Assembly: GCA_903852955.1 (NCBI GenBank)
Contig: CAINSH010000205.1
Location: forward strand, 1 to 6,315
DNA: 6,315 bases
Reading direction: 5' to 3'
DNA from: an uncultured Actinomycetes bacterium
GTDB taxonomy: Bacteria; Actinomycetota; Actinomycetes; Nanopelagicales; Nanopelagicaceae
Shown piece after piece: positions 1 to 6,315 of the stretch. The notes under the pieces were generated by a model. The model was not told the origin of the DNA and did not search any database. It was given only the letters and a program-made list of their open reading frames with translations. Position numbers and translations under genes: made by a program. The first letter of the stretch is position 1, and the number at the start of each line of letters is the position of its first letter.

Positions 1-1391
1 TCACATTAAATCGCGCCGATCAAGCCGCACTTGTTTCAACAATCATGAAAGCAAAAGCTGATTATGGAAAAGGTAGTGCGCTCGCAGGTGTGCGCATCAA
101 TCTTGAATTCATTAGTGCCAATCCAACAGGTCCACGTCACTTAGGTCACACGCGTTGGGCAGCAGTGGGGGATTCATTAGGCCGAGTGCTAAGTGCTGCC
201 GGGGCAGATGTGAAGCGCGAGTTTTATATCAATGATCGCGGAAACCAAATGGATTTATTTGGCGCATCAGTTGAAGCCGCAGCTCTTGGTAAACCAATCC
301 CTGATGATGGTTACCAAGGTGCATACATTGCTGATTTAGCTAAGGAAGTTGTTGCAAGTAATCCCGCTATTACATCTTTGCCTGAAGGCGAACGCCATCC
401 GGCTTTTCGTGAAGCTGCATATGCCGTTCAATTAAAAGATCAACAGAGAGTTCTTGAAACTTTCGGTACTCACTTTGATGTTTGGTTTTCAGAACGTTCT
501 TTACACGACCAAGGCGCGGTCGAACATGGACTAGATAAATTACGCAGCCAGGGACATGTATTTGAAGAAGAAGGTGCAATCTGGTTACGAACAACGGATT
601 TTGGGGATGACAAGGATCGCGTACTAACAAAATCTGATGGATCACTTACTTATTTCTCTTCAGATACTGCTTATTACATTAATAAGCGCGAACGCGGCTT
701 TGATATTTGTATTTATATGTTGGGCGCAGATCACCATGGTTATGTTGGTCGCCTTAAAGCGATTGCCGCATGTGCTGGAGATGATCCTGAATACAACATC
801 CATGTATTAATTGGGCAGCTTGTAAAGATTATGGAGGGCGGGGAAGAAGTTAAGTTATCCAAGCGCGCCGGAACCATTATTACTTTAGAAGAACTAGTGG
901 AAAAAGTTGGCGTTGATGCCGCCCGTTACACATTAATTCGATATCCAGTCGATACCCCAATGGTTATGGACATAGATGTTTTAAAGCGCAATACAAATGA
1001 AAACCCGGTCTATTACGTGCAATATGCCCACGCCAGAATTGCCGCAGTTTTGCGTAATGCCACCGAACTTAATATCTCAGTAGATTTAAAGGATTTTGAT
1101 TCTTCCCAACTTATTCATGATCGCGAAAATCAATTACTTGGTGCCTTGGCTGAATTCCCTCGAGTTGTTCAAACCGCCGCTGAGCTTCGCCAACCACACC
1201 GTATCGCCCGTTATCTTGAAGAGTTAGCCGGTACTTATCACGGCTTCTATGCAGATTGCCGTGTGTTGCCAATGGGCGAAGAAAATAGTTCGCCATTGCA
1301 CACTGCCCGTCTATTACTGTGTGCATCAACAAAACAGGTTATTAAAAATGGTTTGGACTTGTTAGGCGTAAGCGCCCCGGAGAGGATGTAA
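1..1391 (+). CDS. argS: Arginyl-tRNA synthetase, 5'-truncated by window edge
   Basis: This class I aminoacyl-tRNA synthetase charges tRNA-Arg with arginine in the cytoplasm. The frame is open to the left edge (first complete codon at 3), so the ATG at 45 is internal and the N-terminal tRNA-recognition domain is mostly missing. The nucleotide-binding signature appears as NPTGPRHLGHTRWAAVGDSL, with the HLGH form of the HIGH motif at 138-149. The second ATP motif is KLSKRAG at 852-872, a good KMSKS equivalent. The C-terminal alpha-helical DALR anticodon-binding domain begins near NENPVYYVQYAHARIA (about 994) and runs to the end, closing with the family-typical LLGVSAPERM. The reading frame is intact across 462 visible codons. 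lysA starts two bases after the stop, and this argS-lysA pairing is known as an operon in Corynebacterium glutamicum. Only the true start is unknown. Confidence 0.97.
   Translation, partial: TLNRADQAALVSTIMKAKADYGKGSALAGVRINLEFISANPTGPRHLGHTRWAAVGDSLGRVLSAAGADVKREFYINDRGNQMDLFGASVEAAALGKPIPDDGYQGAYIADLAKEVVASNPAITSLPEGERHPAFREAAYAVQLKDQQRVLETFGTHFDVWFSERSLHDQGAVEHGLDKLRSQGHVFEEEGAIWLRTTDFGDDKDRVLTKSDGSLTYFSSDTAYYINKRERGFDICIYMLGADHHGYVGRLKAIAACAGDDPEYNIHVLIGQLVKIMEGGEEVKLSKRAGTIITLEELVEKVGVDAARYTLIRYPVDTPMVMDIDVLKRNTNENPVYYVQYAHARIAAVLRNATELNISVDLKDFDSSQLIHDRENQLLGALAEFPRVVQTAAELRQPHRIARYLEELAGTYHGFYADCRVLPMGEENSSPLHTARLLLCASTKQVIKNGLDLLGVSAPERM
1379..1385 (+). promoter_or_regulatory. Ribosome binding site of lysA
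   Basis: GGAGAGG lies inside the last codons of argS, 8 nt before the ATG at 1394. It is a strong Shine-Dalgarno match and supports this start. Its position within argS suggests that the two genes are translated from one message. Confidence 0.75.
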
Positions 1392-1393
1392 GT

Positions 1394-2701
1394 ATGTGGT
1401 CCTCAAATGTTTCAACAGATGCTGAACTTTCTATCTCTACTATCCCTGCTTCGCAATTAGCCCAAGATTTTGGAACTCCAGCTTTCATCATGGATGAAAC
1501 TGATTTTTATGCACGCGCAGGTGCTTGGAGTTCGGCGCTCAATAATGCATTTGGCAGCAATGCCGGCAATGTTTATTACGCAGCCAAAGCTTTTATCTGC
1601 GTTGAAGTAGCGCGATGGATTAAAGATATTGGAATTGGAATCGATGTATGTACGGGCGGAGAGTTAGCTGTTGCCTTAAAAGGCGGAATTGATCCCTCAA
1701 AAATTGAGCTTCATGGAAATAACAAATCCGTAGCTGAAATAAATAAGGCGGTTGCTTCTGGCGTAGGCACAATTGTTATCGATTCACTTTTTGAAATTGA
1801 TCGAGTTGCCGAAGCGGCAACCAAAAATGGCCTAGTACAAAAAGTATTACTGCGCCTGACTCCAGGAATCGAAGCACACACACATGAATCTATTGCCACA
1901 GCGCACGAGGATGTGAAGTTTGGTTTTTCAATTGCAAGTGGAGCAGCTTGGAAAGCAATTGAGCAGGTTCGCACTCACGCAAGCCTGGAACTTCGCGGCT
2001 TTCATGCACATATAGGTTCACAGATTCTTGAAACAGAATCTTTTGAAATTAGCGCACAGCGACTTATCGCCCTTTTGGCACAGTATCGTGATGAGTTTTC
2101 GGCCGAACTTCCTGAATTGGATTTAGGTGGGGGATACGGAATCGCTTATTTGCCTGGTGAAAATAATTTAGATCCAGAACTTGTTATGAACACACTTGCC
2201 GAAGTTGTTACTAGCGCGTGCGCTAATCAAAAACTAGCCGTCCCACGAGTTTCAATCGAACCAGGGCGCGCAATAGTTGGTCCGACTATGTTCACTTTGT
2301 ATGAGGTGGGCACAACAAAAGATGTAGTTCTAGAAAATGGATCAACTCGCCGTTACATATCTGTCGATGGCGGCATGAGTGATAACTTGCGCCCCGCCCT
2401 TTATGAAGCGCAATACACCGCAGTTCTAGCAAATCGCAGCAGTAGTGCAAAAAAGATTTCATCACGTGTAGTTGGAAAGCACTGCGAAACCGGAGACATC
2501 GTTATCCGTGAAATTGATTTACAGAGTGATATTGCACCTGGAGATTTATTGGCCACCCCTGCAACTGGTGCATATGGACGCAGCATGGCTACAAATTACA
2601 ATCATGTGCCAAGGCCACCTGTAATTGCAGTAAAAGATGGAAAAGCCCGCATAATTTTGCGCCGAGAGACAGAAGCTGATCTGTTAGGACTAGATATTTA
2701 A
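1394..2701 (+). CDS. lysA: Diaminopimelate decarboxylase
   Basis: This PLP-dependent enzyme decarboxylates meso-diaminopimelate to L-lysine, the last step of lysine synthesis. The 435-residue length is normal for the family. It has the fold type III layout: an N-terminal alanine-racemase-like barrel and a C-terminal beta domain. Visible motifs are the PLP-binding lysine in YYAAKAF (K65), HAHIGSQ (204-210), the phosphate-binding glycine loop LGGGYG (244-249), EPGR (289-292), the substrate-binding segment around VDGGMSDNLRPALY (324-337), the active-site cysteine in KHCETGD (C364) and the C-terminal tyrosine in GAYGRS (Y394). These set it apart from ornithine or arginine decarboxylases of the same fold. 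The start is supported by a strong ribosome binding site and by the 2-nt gap after argS. No lysine riboswitch is visible upstream, because that DNA is argS coding sequence. Confidence 0.97.
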   Translation: MWSSNVSTDAELSISTIPASQLAQDFGTPAFIMDETDFYARAGAWSSALNNAFGSNAGNVYYAAKAFICVEVARWIKDIGIGIDVCTGGELAVALKGGIDPSKIELHGNNKSVAEINKAVASGVGTIVIDSLFEIDRVAEAATKNGLVQKVLLRLTPGIEAHTHESIATAHEDVKFGFSIASGAAWKAIEQVRTHASLELRGFHAHIGSQILETESFEISAQRLIALLAQYRDEFSAELPELDLGGGYGIAYLPGENNLDPELVMNTLAEVVTSACANQKLAVPRVSIEPGRAIVGPTMFTLYEVGTTKDVVLENGSTRRYISVDGGMSDNLRPALYEAQYTAVLANRSSSAKKISSRVVGKHCETGDIVIREIDLQSDIAPGDLLATPATGAYGRSMATNYNHVPRPPVIAVKDGKARIILRRETEADLLGLDI

Positions 2702-2720
2702 CGCCGATACAGGCATCTGT

Positions 2721-2727
2721 GAAAGAA
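2721..2727 (+). promoter_or_regulatory. Weak ribosome binding site of hom
   Basis: GAAAGAA lies 8 nt before the ATG at 2736. It is a purine-rich but weak Shine-Dalgarno sequence. The 34-nt lysA-hom gap (2702-2735) is the largest inside the operon. It holds only a 4-bp ACAG/CTGT inverted repeat (2709-2720), too short to call a terminator. Confidence 0.4.
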
Positions 2728-2735
2728 TAGCCCGC

Positions 2736-4031
2736 ATGAGCGCAGAGCTAAAGACAATATCTATTGGCATGCTCGGCTGCGGTGTAGTCGGAAGTCAAGT
2801 AGCCCGTCTGCTGCAATCAGATGAGCAAGAGCTTTCAGAGCGCTCAGGAGCACTCTTAGTTCTAAAGAAAATTGGCGTACGCAGCACTGCTGCCCGCGAT
2901 GGCATCGATCCATCAATGATTACAACAGATTTAAATTCGATTGTCAGCGATCCGGAAATCAATATCGTTATTGAAGTCATGGGTGGAATTGAACCTGCAC
3001 GAACTTTGATTCTCGAAGCGATTAAAAATAAAAAATCAGTCATCACTGCTAATAAAGCTTTACTAGCAACTCATGGCCACGAACTCTTTAATGCCGCCGA
3101 TGCTGCCAAAGTAGATTTGTATTACGAAGCTGCGGTTGCAGGTGCAATTCCGATTATTCGTTCAATGCGTGAATCACTTGCTGGAGATCAAATTACTCGC
3201 GTCATGGGAATTGTTAACGGAACTACTAACTACATCTTGACCAAGATGCAGGAAGAAGGCCGTGAATTTAATGATGTATTAAAAGAGGCGCAATCCTTAG
3301 GTTATGCCGAAGCCGATCCGACTGCAGATATTGAGGGCCATGATGCTGCAGCCAAAGCGGCGCTACTTGCTAGCTTGGCATTTCACAGCACTGTGACAAT
3401 CGATGAGGTGTACTGCGAAGGAATCTCTGCTATTTCAATCGATGATGTCAATGCGGCTAAAGCAATGGGATCAGTAATCAAACTTCTAGCAATCGCCGAA
3501 CTAACCGAAAAAGATGAGATTTCTGTCCGTGTACATCCAGTGATGATTCCTAATTCGCACCCACTTGCCTCGGTTCGGAATGCATTTAACGCGGTTTATG
3601 TTGAATCAGAGTCAGCTGGCCAATTGATGTTCTACGGTCGTGGCGCAGGTGGAGCACCAACAGCATCAGCAATTTTGGGTGACTTAGTTGCAGTTACTCG
3701 TCATCGTGCGTACTCAACTGTTGGATATGGCGAATCTGATTATGCAGATTTAGATATCGCTCCAGTTGGCGAAGTTAAATCACAGTTCTTTGTTCGCCTT
3801 CATGTGGCCGATAAATCAGGTGTTTTAGCATCAATCGCTCAAGTTTTTGCAAGTGAAAACATTTCAATTCAAACCGTGCGCCAAGCCGGACTAGGAAAAG
3901 ATGCTGAACTTATTGTTGTAACTCACAGCGCTACTGAAGCAAATCTTTCGGCGTGCGTAAAGAAATTAACTGACATGGATATAGTCAGCAAAGTTGAATC
4001 AGTAATCCGTGTTGAAGGAGCAGTCGCGTAA
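2736..4031 (+). CDS. hom: Homoserine dehydrogenase (monofunctional, with ACT domain)
   Basis: It reduces aspartate 4-semialdehyde to homoserine with NAD(P)H, the branch point toward threonine and methionine. The 431 residues fall into three parts. An N-terminal Rossmann domain has GMLGCGVVGS (GxGxxG at residues 14-19) and the cofactor-pocket segment ITANKALL (N106, K107). A catalytic domain carries NGTTN (161-165) and GYAEADPTADIEGHDAAAK (189-207). In this segment E192, D198, D203 and K207 have the spacing of yeast E208, D214, D219 and K223, so the active site looks complete. An ACT domain starts near QFFVRLHVADKSGVLA (about residue 350), the usual site of threonine feedback inhibition in this subclass; that regulation is inferred. 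There is no aspartokinase fusion. thrC begins immediately after the stop with no gap. In mycobacterial annotation the same gene is called thrA. Confidence 0.97.
   Translation: MSAELKTISIGMLGCGVVGSQVARLLQSDEQELSERSGALLVLKKIGVRSTAARDGIDPSMITTDLNSIVSDPEINIVIEVMGGIEPARTLILEAIKNKKSVITANKALLATHGHELFNAADAAKVDLYYEAAVAGAIPIIRSMRESLAGDQITRVMGIVNGTTNYILTKMQEEGREFNDVLKEAQSLGYAEADPTADIEGHDAAAKAALLASLAFHSTVTIDEVYCEGISAISIDDVNAAKAMGSVIKLLAIAELTEKDEISVRVHPVMIPNSHPLASVRNAFNAVYVESESAGQLMFYGRGAGGAPTASAILGDLVAVTRHRAYSTVGYGESDYADLDIAPVGEVKSQFFVRLHVADKSGVLASIAQVFASENISIQTVRQAGLGKDAELIVVTHSATEANLSACVKKLTDMDIVSKVESVIRVEGAVA
4014..4020 (+). promoter_or_regulatory. Ribosome binding site of thrC
   Basis: GAAGGAG sits in the last codons of hom, 11 nt before the thrC ATG at 4032. 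The core is strong and the spacing slightly long. With the stop and start codons directly adjacent (TAA then ATG), it suggests translational coupling of hom and thrC. Confidence 0.6.
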
Positions 4032-5116
4032 ATGGGGATTTTTGGAAATAAGAAAACCGGTGCACACCAATGGCGCGGTGTAATCGAGGAATATCGTGAT
4101 CGTTTACCTGTGTCAGAAAAGACTCCAATTGTTTCTTTACGTGAAGGCGGAACTCCGCTCATCTATGCATGCTATTTGTCAGAACTGCTTGAAAATAATG
4201 TCTGGATTAAATACGAAGGCTTAAATCCAACAGGTTCATTTAAAGATCGCGGAATGACAATGGCAATTTCAAAAGCTGCCGAAGCTGGCGCAAAGGCCGT
4301 TATCTGTGCATCTACTGGAAACACATCTGCATCCGCTGCAGCTTATGCAGTTAAAGCAGGAATGGTTCCAGCAGTTCTTATTCCTAAAGGCAAAATTGCA
4401 ATGGGCAAGTTGGCACAAGCCGTAATCCATGACTCAACTATTTTGCAGGTCAATGGAAACTTTGATGACTGTTTAACTTTGGCACGCGAACTTTCTGAAA
4501 ACTATCCAGTTGCACTTGTTAACTCGGTCAATCCATATCGAATTGAAGGCCAAAAGACTGCATCATTTGAAGTTGTGGATATGTTAGGAAATGCTCCAGA
4601 TATTCACGCGCTTCCGGTTGGTAATGCCGGAAATATCACTGCGTATTGGAAGGGCTATAACGAGTATTACAAAGATGGCATCGCATCCAGATTGCCACAA
4701 ATGTATGGTTTTCAAGCCGCGGGCGCGGCTCCAATTGTTAAAGGAAAGATTGTTAAAAACCCAGACACAATCGCAACTGCAATCCGATTGGAAATCCTGC
4801 ATCCTGGCAACAAGCCGTTGAAGCACGAGACCTTTCTGGTGGCGTGATTGATTCAGTCACAGATAAAGAAATTTTGGCCGCTTATCGTCTAATCGCGGCA
4901 AAAGAAGGTGTCTTTGTAGAACCATCTTCTGCAGCGGGTTTAGCTGGGCTCATTAAGTATAAAAAAGCTGGCAAGCTACCTAAAGATAAGGTAATTGTAA
5001 TTACTGTTACTGGCCACGGTCTCAAAGATATTCCGTATGCACTTGAATCAGCACGCAAGCCGGTAGTCGTACCAGTAAATGTTAAAGCAGCAGCTAAAGC
5101 TTTAGGGTTATCTTAA
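4032..5116 (+). pseudogene. thrC: Threonine synthase, interrupted by a one-base frameshift
   Basis: This PLP enzyme converts O-phospho-L-homoserine to threonine, the last pathway step. The first frame (4032-4847, 271 codons) begins with [15 protein letters not shown], typical of actinobacterial ThrC. It has the PLP lysine in [11 protein letters not shown] (K71), the cofactor loop STGNTSAS (94-101) and the phosphate-binding PVGNAGN (195-201). Homology ends after TIATAIR (residue 252); the remaining 19 codons, [19 protein letters not shown], are out-of-frame translation ending at TGA 4845. The proper continuation, [18 protein letters not shown], is in the -1 frame from 4790 and runs intact to TAA 5114, including EGVFVEPSSAAG and TVTGHGLKD. 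Restoring one base gives 361 residues, normal for the family. Both halves are well conserved, so the lesion is recent or a sequence error. As written, the product lacks the C-terminal quarter and would probably be inactive. Confidence 0.93.
4785..4792 (+). other. Frameshift point in thrC (one base missing)
   Basis: The bases read CGATTGGA. The family sequence here is Arg-Ile-Gly (as in AIRIGNPASW), needing CGN ATT GGA or CGA NTT GGA, so one base is missing after 4786 or 4787. Frame 0 is conserved up to CGA at 4785-4787, and the -1 frame is conserved from GGA at 4790. There is no homopolymer run and no XXXYYYZ slippery heptamer at the site, so programmed ribosomal slippage is not supported. 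Confidence 0.88.
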
Positions 5117-5119
5117 GAG
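5115..5119 (+). promoter_or_regulatory. Weak ribosome binding site of thrB
   Basis: AAGAG overlaps the thrC stop codon and lies 6 nt before the ATG at 5126. It favours this start over the internal Met10 of the same frame, which lies just before the conserved VPATSANLGPG segment. Confidence 0.45.
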
Positions 5120-5125
5120 TCATAT

Positions 5126-6055
5126 ATGAAACCAACTTTTAAAGCCCAACCAATGCAGGTACAAGTTCCTGCAACAAGTGCCAACTTGGGTCCAGGTTTT
5201 GACGCACTTGGTTTGGCATTAACTATGCACGATCGCTATATCGCCCAAGTTTTAGATGAACCTGGCGTTGATATCGATGTAGCAGGTGAAGGTACAGATG
5301 ATGTTCCTCGTACCGATAAGAATTTAGTAATTAAAGCGATGTACAAAGGTTTTGATTTTCTTGGAGGAAAACCACGCGGAATTGCACTTCGCCAATTAAA
5401 TGTAATTCCTCATGGTCGCGGTTTGGGTTCTTCTGCGAGTGCAATTGTTGGTGGATTATCACTGGCACGTGCGTTAGTTCTAGGTGGCAATGAGCGCATG
5501 AGCGATGAAGAAATGTTAGTAATTGCCTCCGAGATGGAAGGTCATCCAGATAACGTTGCTGCGGCGATTTATGGAAATGCAAATATTGCTTGGCAAGAAA
5601 CACAACGAGGCCACCTGGTTGCGCAAGCAGTTAAAATTGAGGTCGACGCTCGTATCGGAGCCCTTGCATTTATTCCATCAACTTCTGTTGCCACTTCAAA
5701 AGCTCGCAAAATGCTCCCCGAATCAATCCCGCATGCTGATGCAGTTCGTAACTCAACAAATGCGGCATTGTTAGTTCATTCACTGCAACATCGCCCTGAT
5801 CTTTTACACACTGCAACTGGTGATTACTTGCATCAGATTTATCGCCAAGATGCAATGCCACATTCATTTGCGCTACTAACAAAACTGCGTGATGCAGGTG
5901 TTGCTGCCTTCATTTCAGGAGCTGGACCAACGGTACTTGCATTACATACGGGCGGTCCTTCAGAGGCAGAAGAACTTCGACGAGCTGCTGGTGACAAATT
6001 TATTGCGACTGAACTTGGTATTGCGCGCACAGGTGCAAGCGTTATCTCCGCGTAA
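5126..6055 (+). CDS. thrB: Homoserine kinase (GHMP family)
   Basis: It phosphorylates L-homoserine with ATP to O-phosphohomoserine, the substrate of threonine synthase. The 309-residue length is normal. The three GHMP-kinase motifs are in order: VPATSANLGPGFDALGLAL (14-32), the ATP-binding glycine/serine loop PHGRGLGSSASA (95-106), and the C-terminal AFISGAGPTVLAL (261-273). EGHPDN (138-143) carries the acidic residue E138 expected to bind Mg2+, and the segment is characteristic of homoserine kinase rather than other GHMP kinases. The frame is intact. It starts 9 nt after the thrC stop, completing the hom-thrC-thrB set. It is probably cotranscribed with them, and no intrinsic terminator with a T-run follows it. 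Confidence 0.97.
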   Translation: MKPTFKAQPMQVQVPATSANLGPGFDALGLALTMHDRYIAQVLDEPGVDIDVAGEGTDDVPRTDKNLVIKAMYKGFDFLGGKPRGIALRQLNVIPHGRGLGSSASAIVGGLSLARALVLGGNERMSDEEMLVIASEMEGHPDNVAAAIYGNANIAWQETQRGHLVAQAVKIEVDARIGALAFIPSTSVATSKARKMLPESIPHADAVRNSTNAALLVHSLQHRPDLLHTATGDYLHQIYRQDAMPHSFALLTKLRDAGVAAFISGAGPTVLALHTGGPSEAEELRRAAGDKFIATELGIARTGASVISA

Positions 6056-6059
6056 ATCT

Positions 6060-6082
6060 GCGCCAATTTTGCGATTAGGCGC
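6060..6082 (+). other. Small inverted repeat after thrB
   Basis: GCGCC (6060-6064) can pair with GGCGC (6078-6082), possibly extended by AA/TT inside with one bulged A. No T-run follows, so it is a poor intrinsic terminator. It overlaps the -35 element of the putative rho promoter. It may be chance. Confidence 0.3.
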
Positions 6083-6098
6083 TATTCGGTGCTAATCT
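6069..6098 (+). promoter_or_regulatory. Candidate sigma70-type promoter of rho
   Basis: TTGCGA (6069-6074) resembles a -35 box. TAATCT (6093-6098) fits the actinobacterial TANNNT -10 pattern, with an 18-nt spacer and TGC directly before it (an extended -10 TGn). Transcription would start near 6105, giving a leader of about 110 nt. It lies between thrB and rho, where an independent rho promoter would be expected. The assignment is by motif only. Confidence 0.45.
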
Positions 6099-6112
6099 TT
6101 GCCCATCTGAAC

Positions 6113-6130
6113 GGCGCTTATGTAGCGGCC
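6113..6130 (+). other. Proximal hairpin in the rho leader
   Basis: GGCGCT (6113-6118) can pair with AGCGGCC (6124-6130) as 6 bp with one bulged G and the 5-nt loop TATGT. It would lie within the first 30 nt of the predicted rho transcript. There is no T-run, so it is not a terminator. The loop holds an ATG directly followed by TAG in the stem (6120-6125). Confidence 0.35.
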
Positions 6131-6165
6131 AGCAACACATCAGGTAAATCTTAAAAAACATCCAC

Positions 6166-6198
6166 GGTTCAACGTCGAAATCTAAAACGATGTTGACC
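6166..6198 (+). promoter_or_regulatory. Stable hairpin in rho leader, upstream of the start
   Basis: GGTTCAACGTCG (6166-6177) pairs with CGATGTTGACC (6188-6198). This makes 11 bp including one G-U wobble, with one bulged T (6169) and the 10-nt loop AAATCTAAAA. The 3' arm ends 18 nt before the rho ATG, next to the purine-rich ribosome-binding stretch. No T-run follows, so it is more likely a translational or RNA-stability element than an intrinsic terminator. Rho genes are known to be autoregulated through their leaders in E. coli; a role here is inference. Confidence 0.5.
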
Positions 6199-6203
6199 AA
6201 TAT

Positions 6204-6213
6204 AGAAAAGAAA
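6204..6213 (+). promoter_or_regulatory. Purine-rich ribosome binding region of rho
   Basis: AGAAAAGAAA lies 3 nt before the ATG at 6217. It lacks a GGAGG core, so it is weak, but it is the only purine run near the start. Confidence 0.35.
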
Positions 6214-6216
6214 CAC

Positions 6217-6315
6217 ATGACAACAGAAATTGAACCTGTACGTTCGAGCAGTCCTGAGCTTTCTGCAATGACCCTTCCTAAGTTAAAGACAGTAGCAACA
6301 CAACTTGGTGTCGAA
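6217..6315 (+). CDS. rho: Transcription termination factor Rho, N-terminus (3'-truncated)
   Basis: Rho is a hexameric RNA-dependent ATPase/helicase that ends transcription at Rho-dependent sites. Only 33 codons are visible; the rest runs off the right edge. After a short variable stretch, the segment ELSAMTLPKLKTVATQLGVE is the start of the Rho N-terminal helical domain (Rho_N, a SAP-like fold), matching the LxxLKxxAxxLGV pattern. The position directly after thrB matches the actinobacterial order argS-lysA-hom-thrC-thrB-rho and strengthens the call. The ATG at 6217 is preferred because of the purine run before it. An in-frame ATG at 6190 would add nine residues (MLTNIEKKH) but has no ribosome binding site and lies in a hairpin stem. 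Actinobacterial Rho usually has a long charged insertion after this domain, outside this window. Confidence 0.9.
   Translation, partial: MTTEIEPVRSSSPELSAMTLPKLKTVATQLGVE

Noticed and set aside
370..645. Minus-strand open frames (370-645 and others at 1111, 1711, 2795, 3923, 4584, 5331, 5670 and 5839)
   Set aside because: They are short frames opposite strongly conserved enzyme genes, with no recognisable protein motifs. They are shadow frames.
2709..2720. Terminator between lysA and hom (ACAG GCAT CTGT)
   Set aside because: The stem is only 4 bp and no T-run follows.
2698..2735. Leaderless promoter for hom (TTAACG, then AAGAAT 7 nt before the ATG)
   Set aside because: The -10 lacks the leading T, the spacer is 19 nt, and the tight operon spacing explains expression without it. 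Too weak to list as a feature.
4785..4800. Programmed -1 ribosomal frameshift in thrC
   Set aside because: The direction would fit, but there is no slippery heptamer, no homopolymer and no evident internal Shine-Dalgarno stimulator. ThrC is not known to use frameshifting.
4844..5116. A separate small gene of 90 codons
   Set aside because: It is the C-terminal end of threonine synthase. Homology continues upstream of its GTG in the same frame to 4790.
5889..6095. Plus-strand frames within thrB at 5523-5774 and 5889-6095
   Set aside because: They overlap conserved homoserine kinase motifs in another frame and show no family features of their own.
6193..6221. TTGACC at 6193-6198 as a -35 box for rho
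   Set aside because: No -10-like hexamer is found at the right distance, and it would put the start of transcription inside the rho coding region.

Overview
The window is a stretch of a bacterial chromosome carrying housekeeping amino-acid biosynthesis genes, all on the + strand. The order is argS (3' part) - lysA - hom - thrC - thrB - rho (first codons). This order is the classic actinobacterial one; it is the same as Mycobacterium tuberculosis Rv1292-Rv1297. Base composition is only moderate (mid-40s % GC by eye), far below most Actinobacteria. Low GC, tight packing and actinobacterial-style proteins together suggest a streamlined planktonic actinobacterium, for example the freshwater acI/Nanopelagicales group. 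The lineage is an inference and no marker gene here proves it.

Layout: 1-1391 is the C-terminal part of arginyl-tRNA synthetase, open at the left edge. Two bases later, at 1394-2701, comes diaminopimelate decarboxylase, the last step to lysine. After a 34-nt gap, 2736-4031 is homoserine dehydrogenase with a C-terminal ACT domain. Threonine synthase begins directly after the hom stop codon (4032) and runs to 5116, but a one-base deletion near 4787 splits it into two frames. Homoserine kinase follows at 5126-6055. A 161-nt intergenic region holds a candidate promoter and a leader with two hairpins. The first 33 codons of transcription termination factor Rho (6217 onward) run off the right edge.

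Together hom, thrB and thrC convert aspartate semialdehyde to threonine. lysA finishes the competing lysine branch of the same aspartate pathway. argS through thrB are packed tightly enough to be one transcription unit whose promoter lies left of the window; rho looks as if it has its own promoter.

I see no mobile element, CRISPR array, tRNA, phage gene or novel multi-gene system. The points worth attention are the thrC frameshift, which leaves the threonine pathway incomplete as written, and the structured rho leader, whose main hairpin lies just upstream of the start codon and contains an in-frame upstream AUG.
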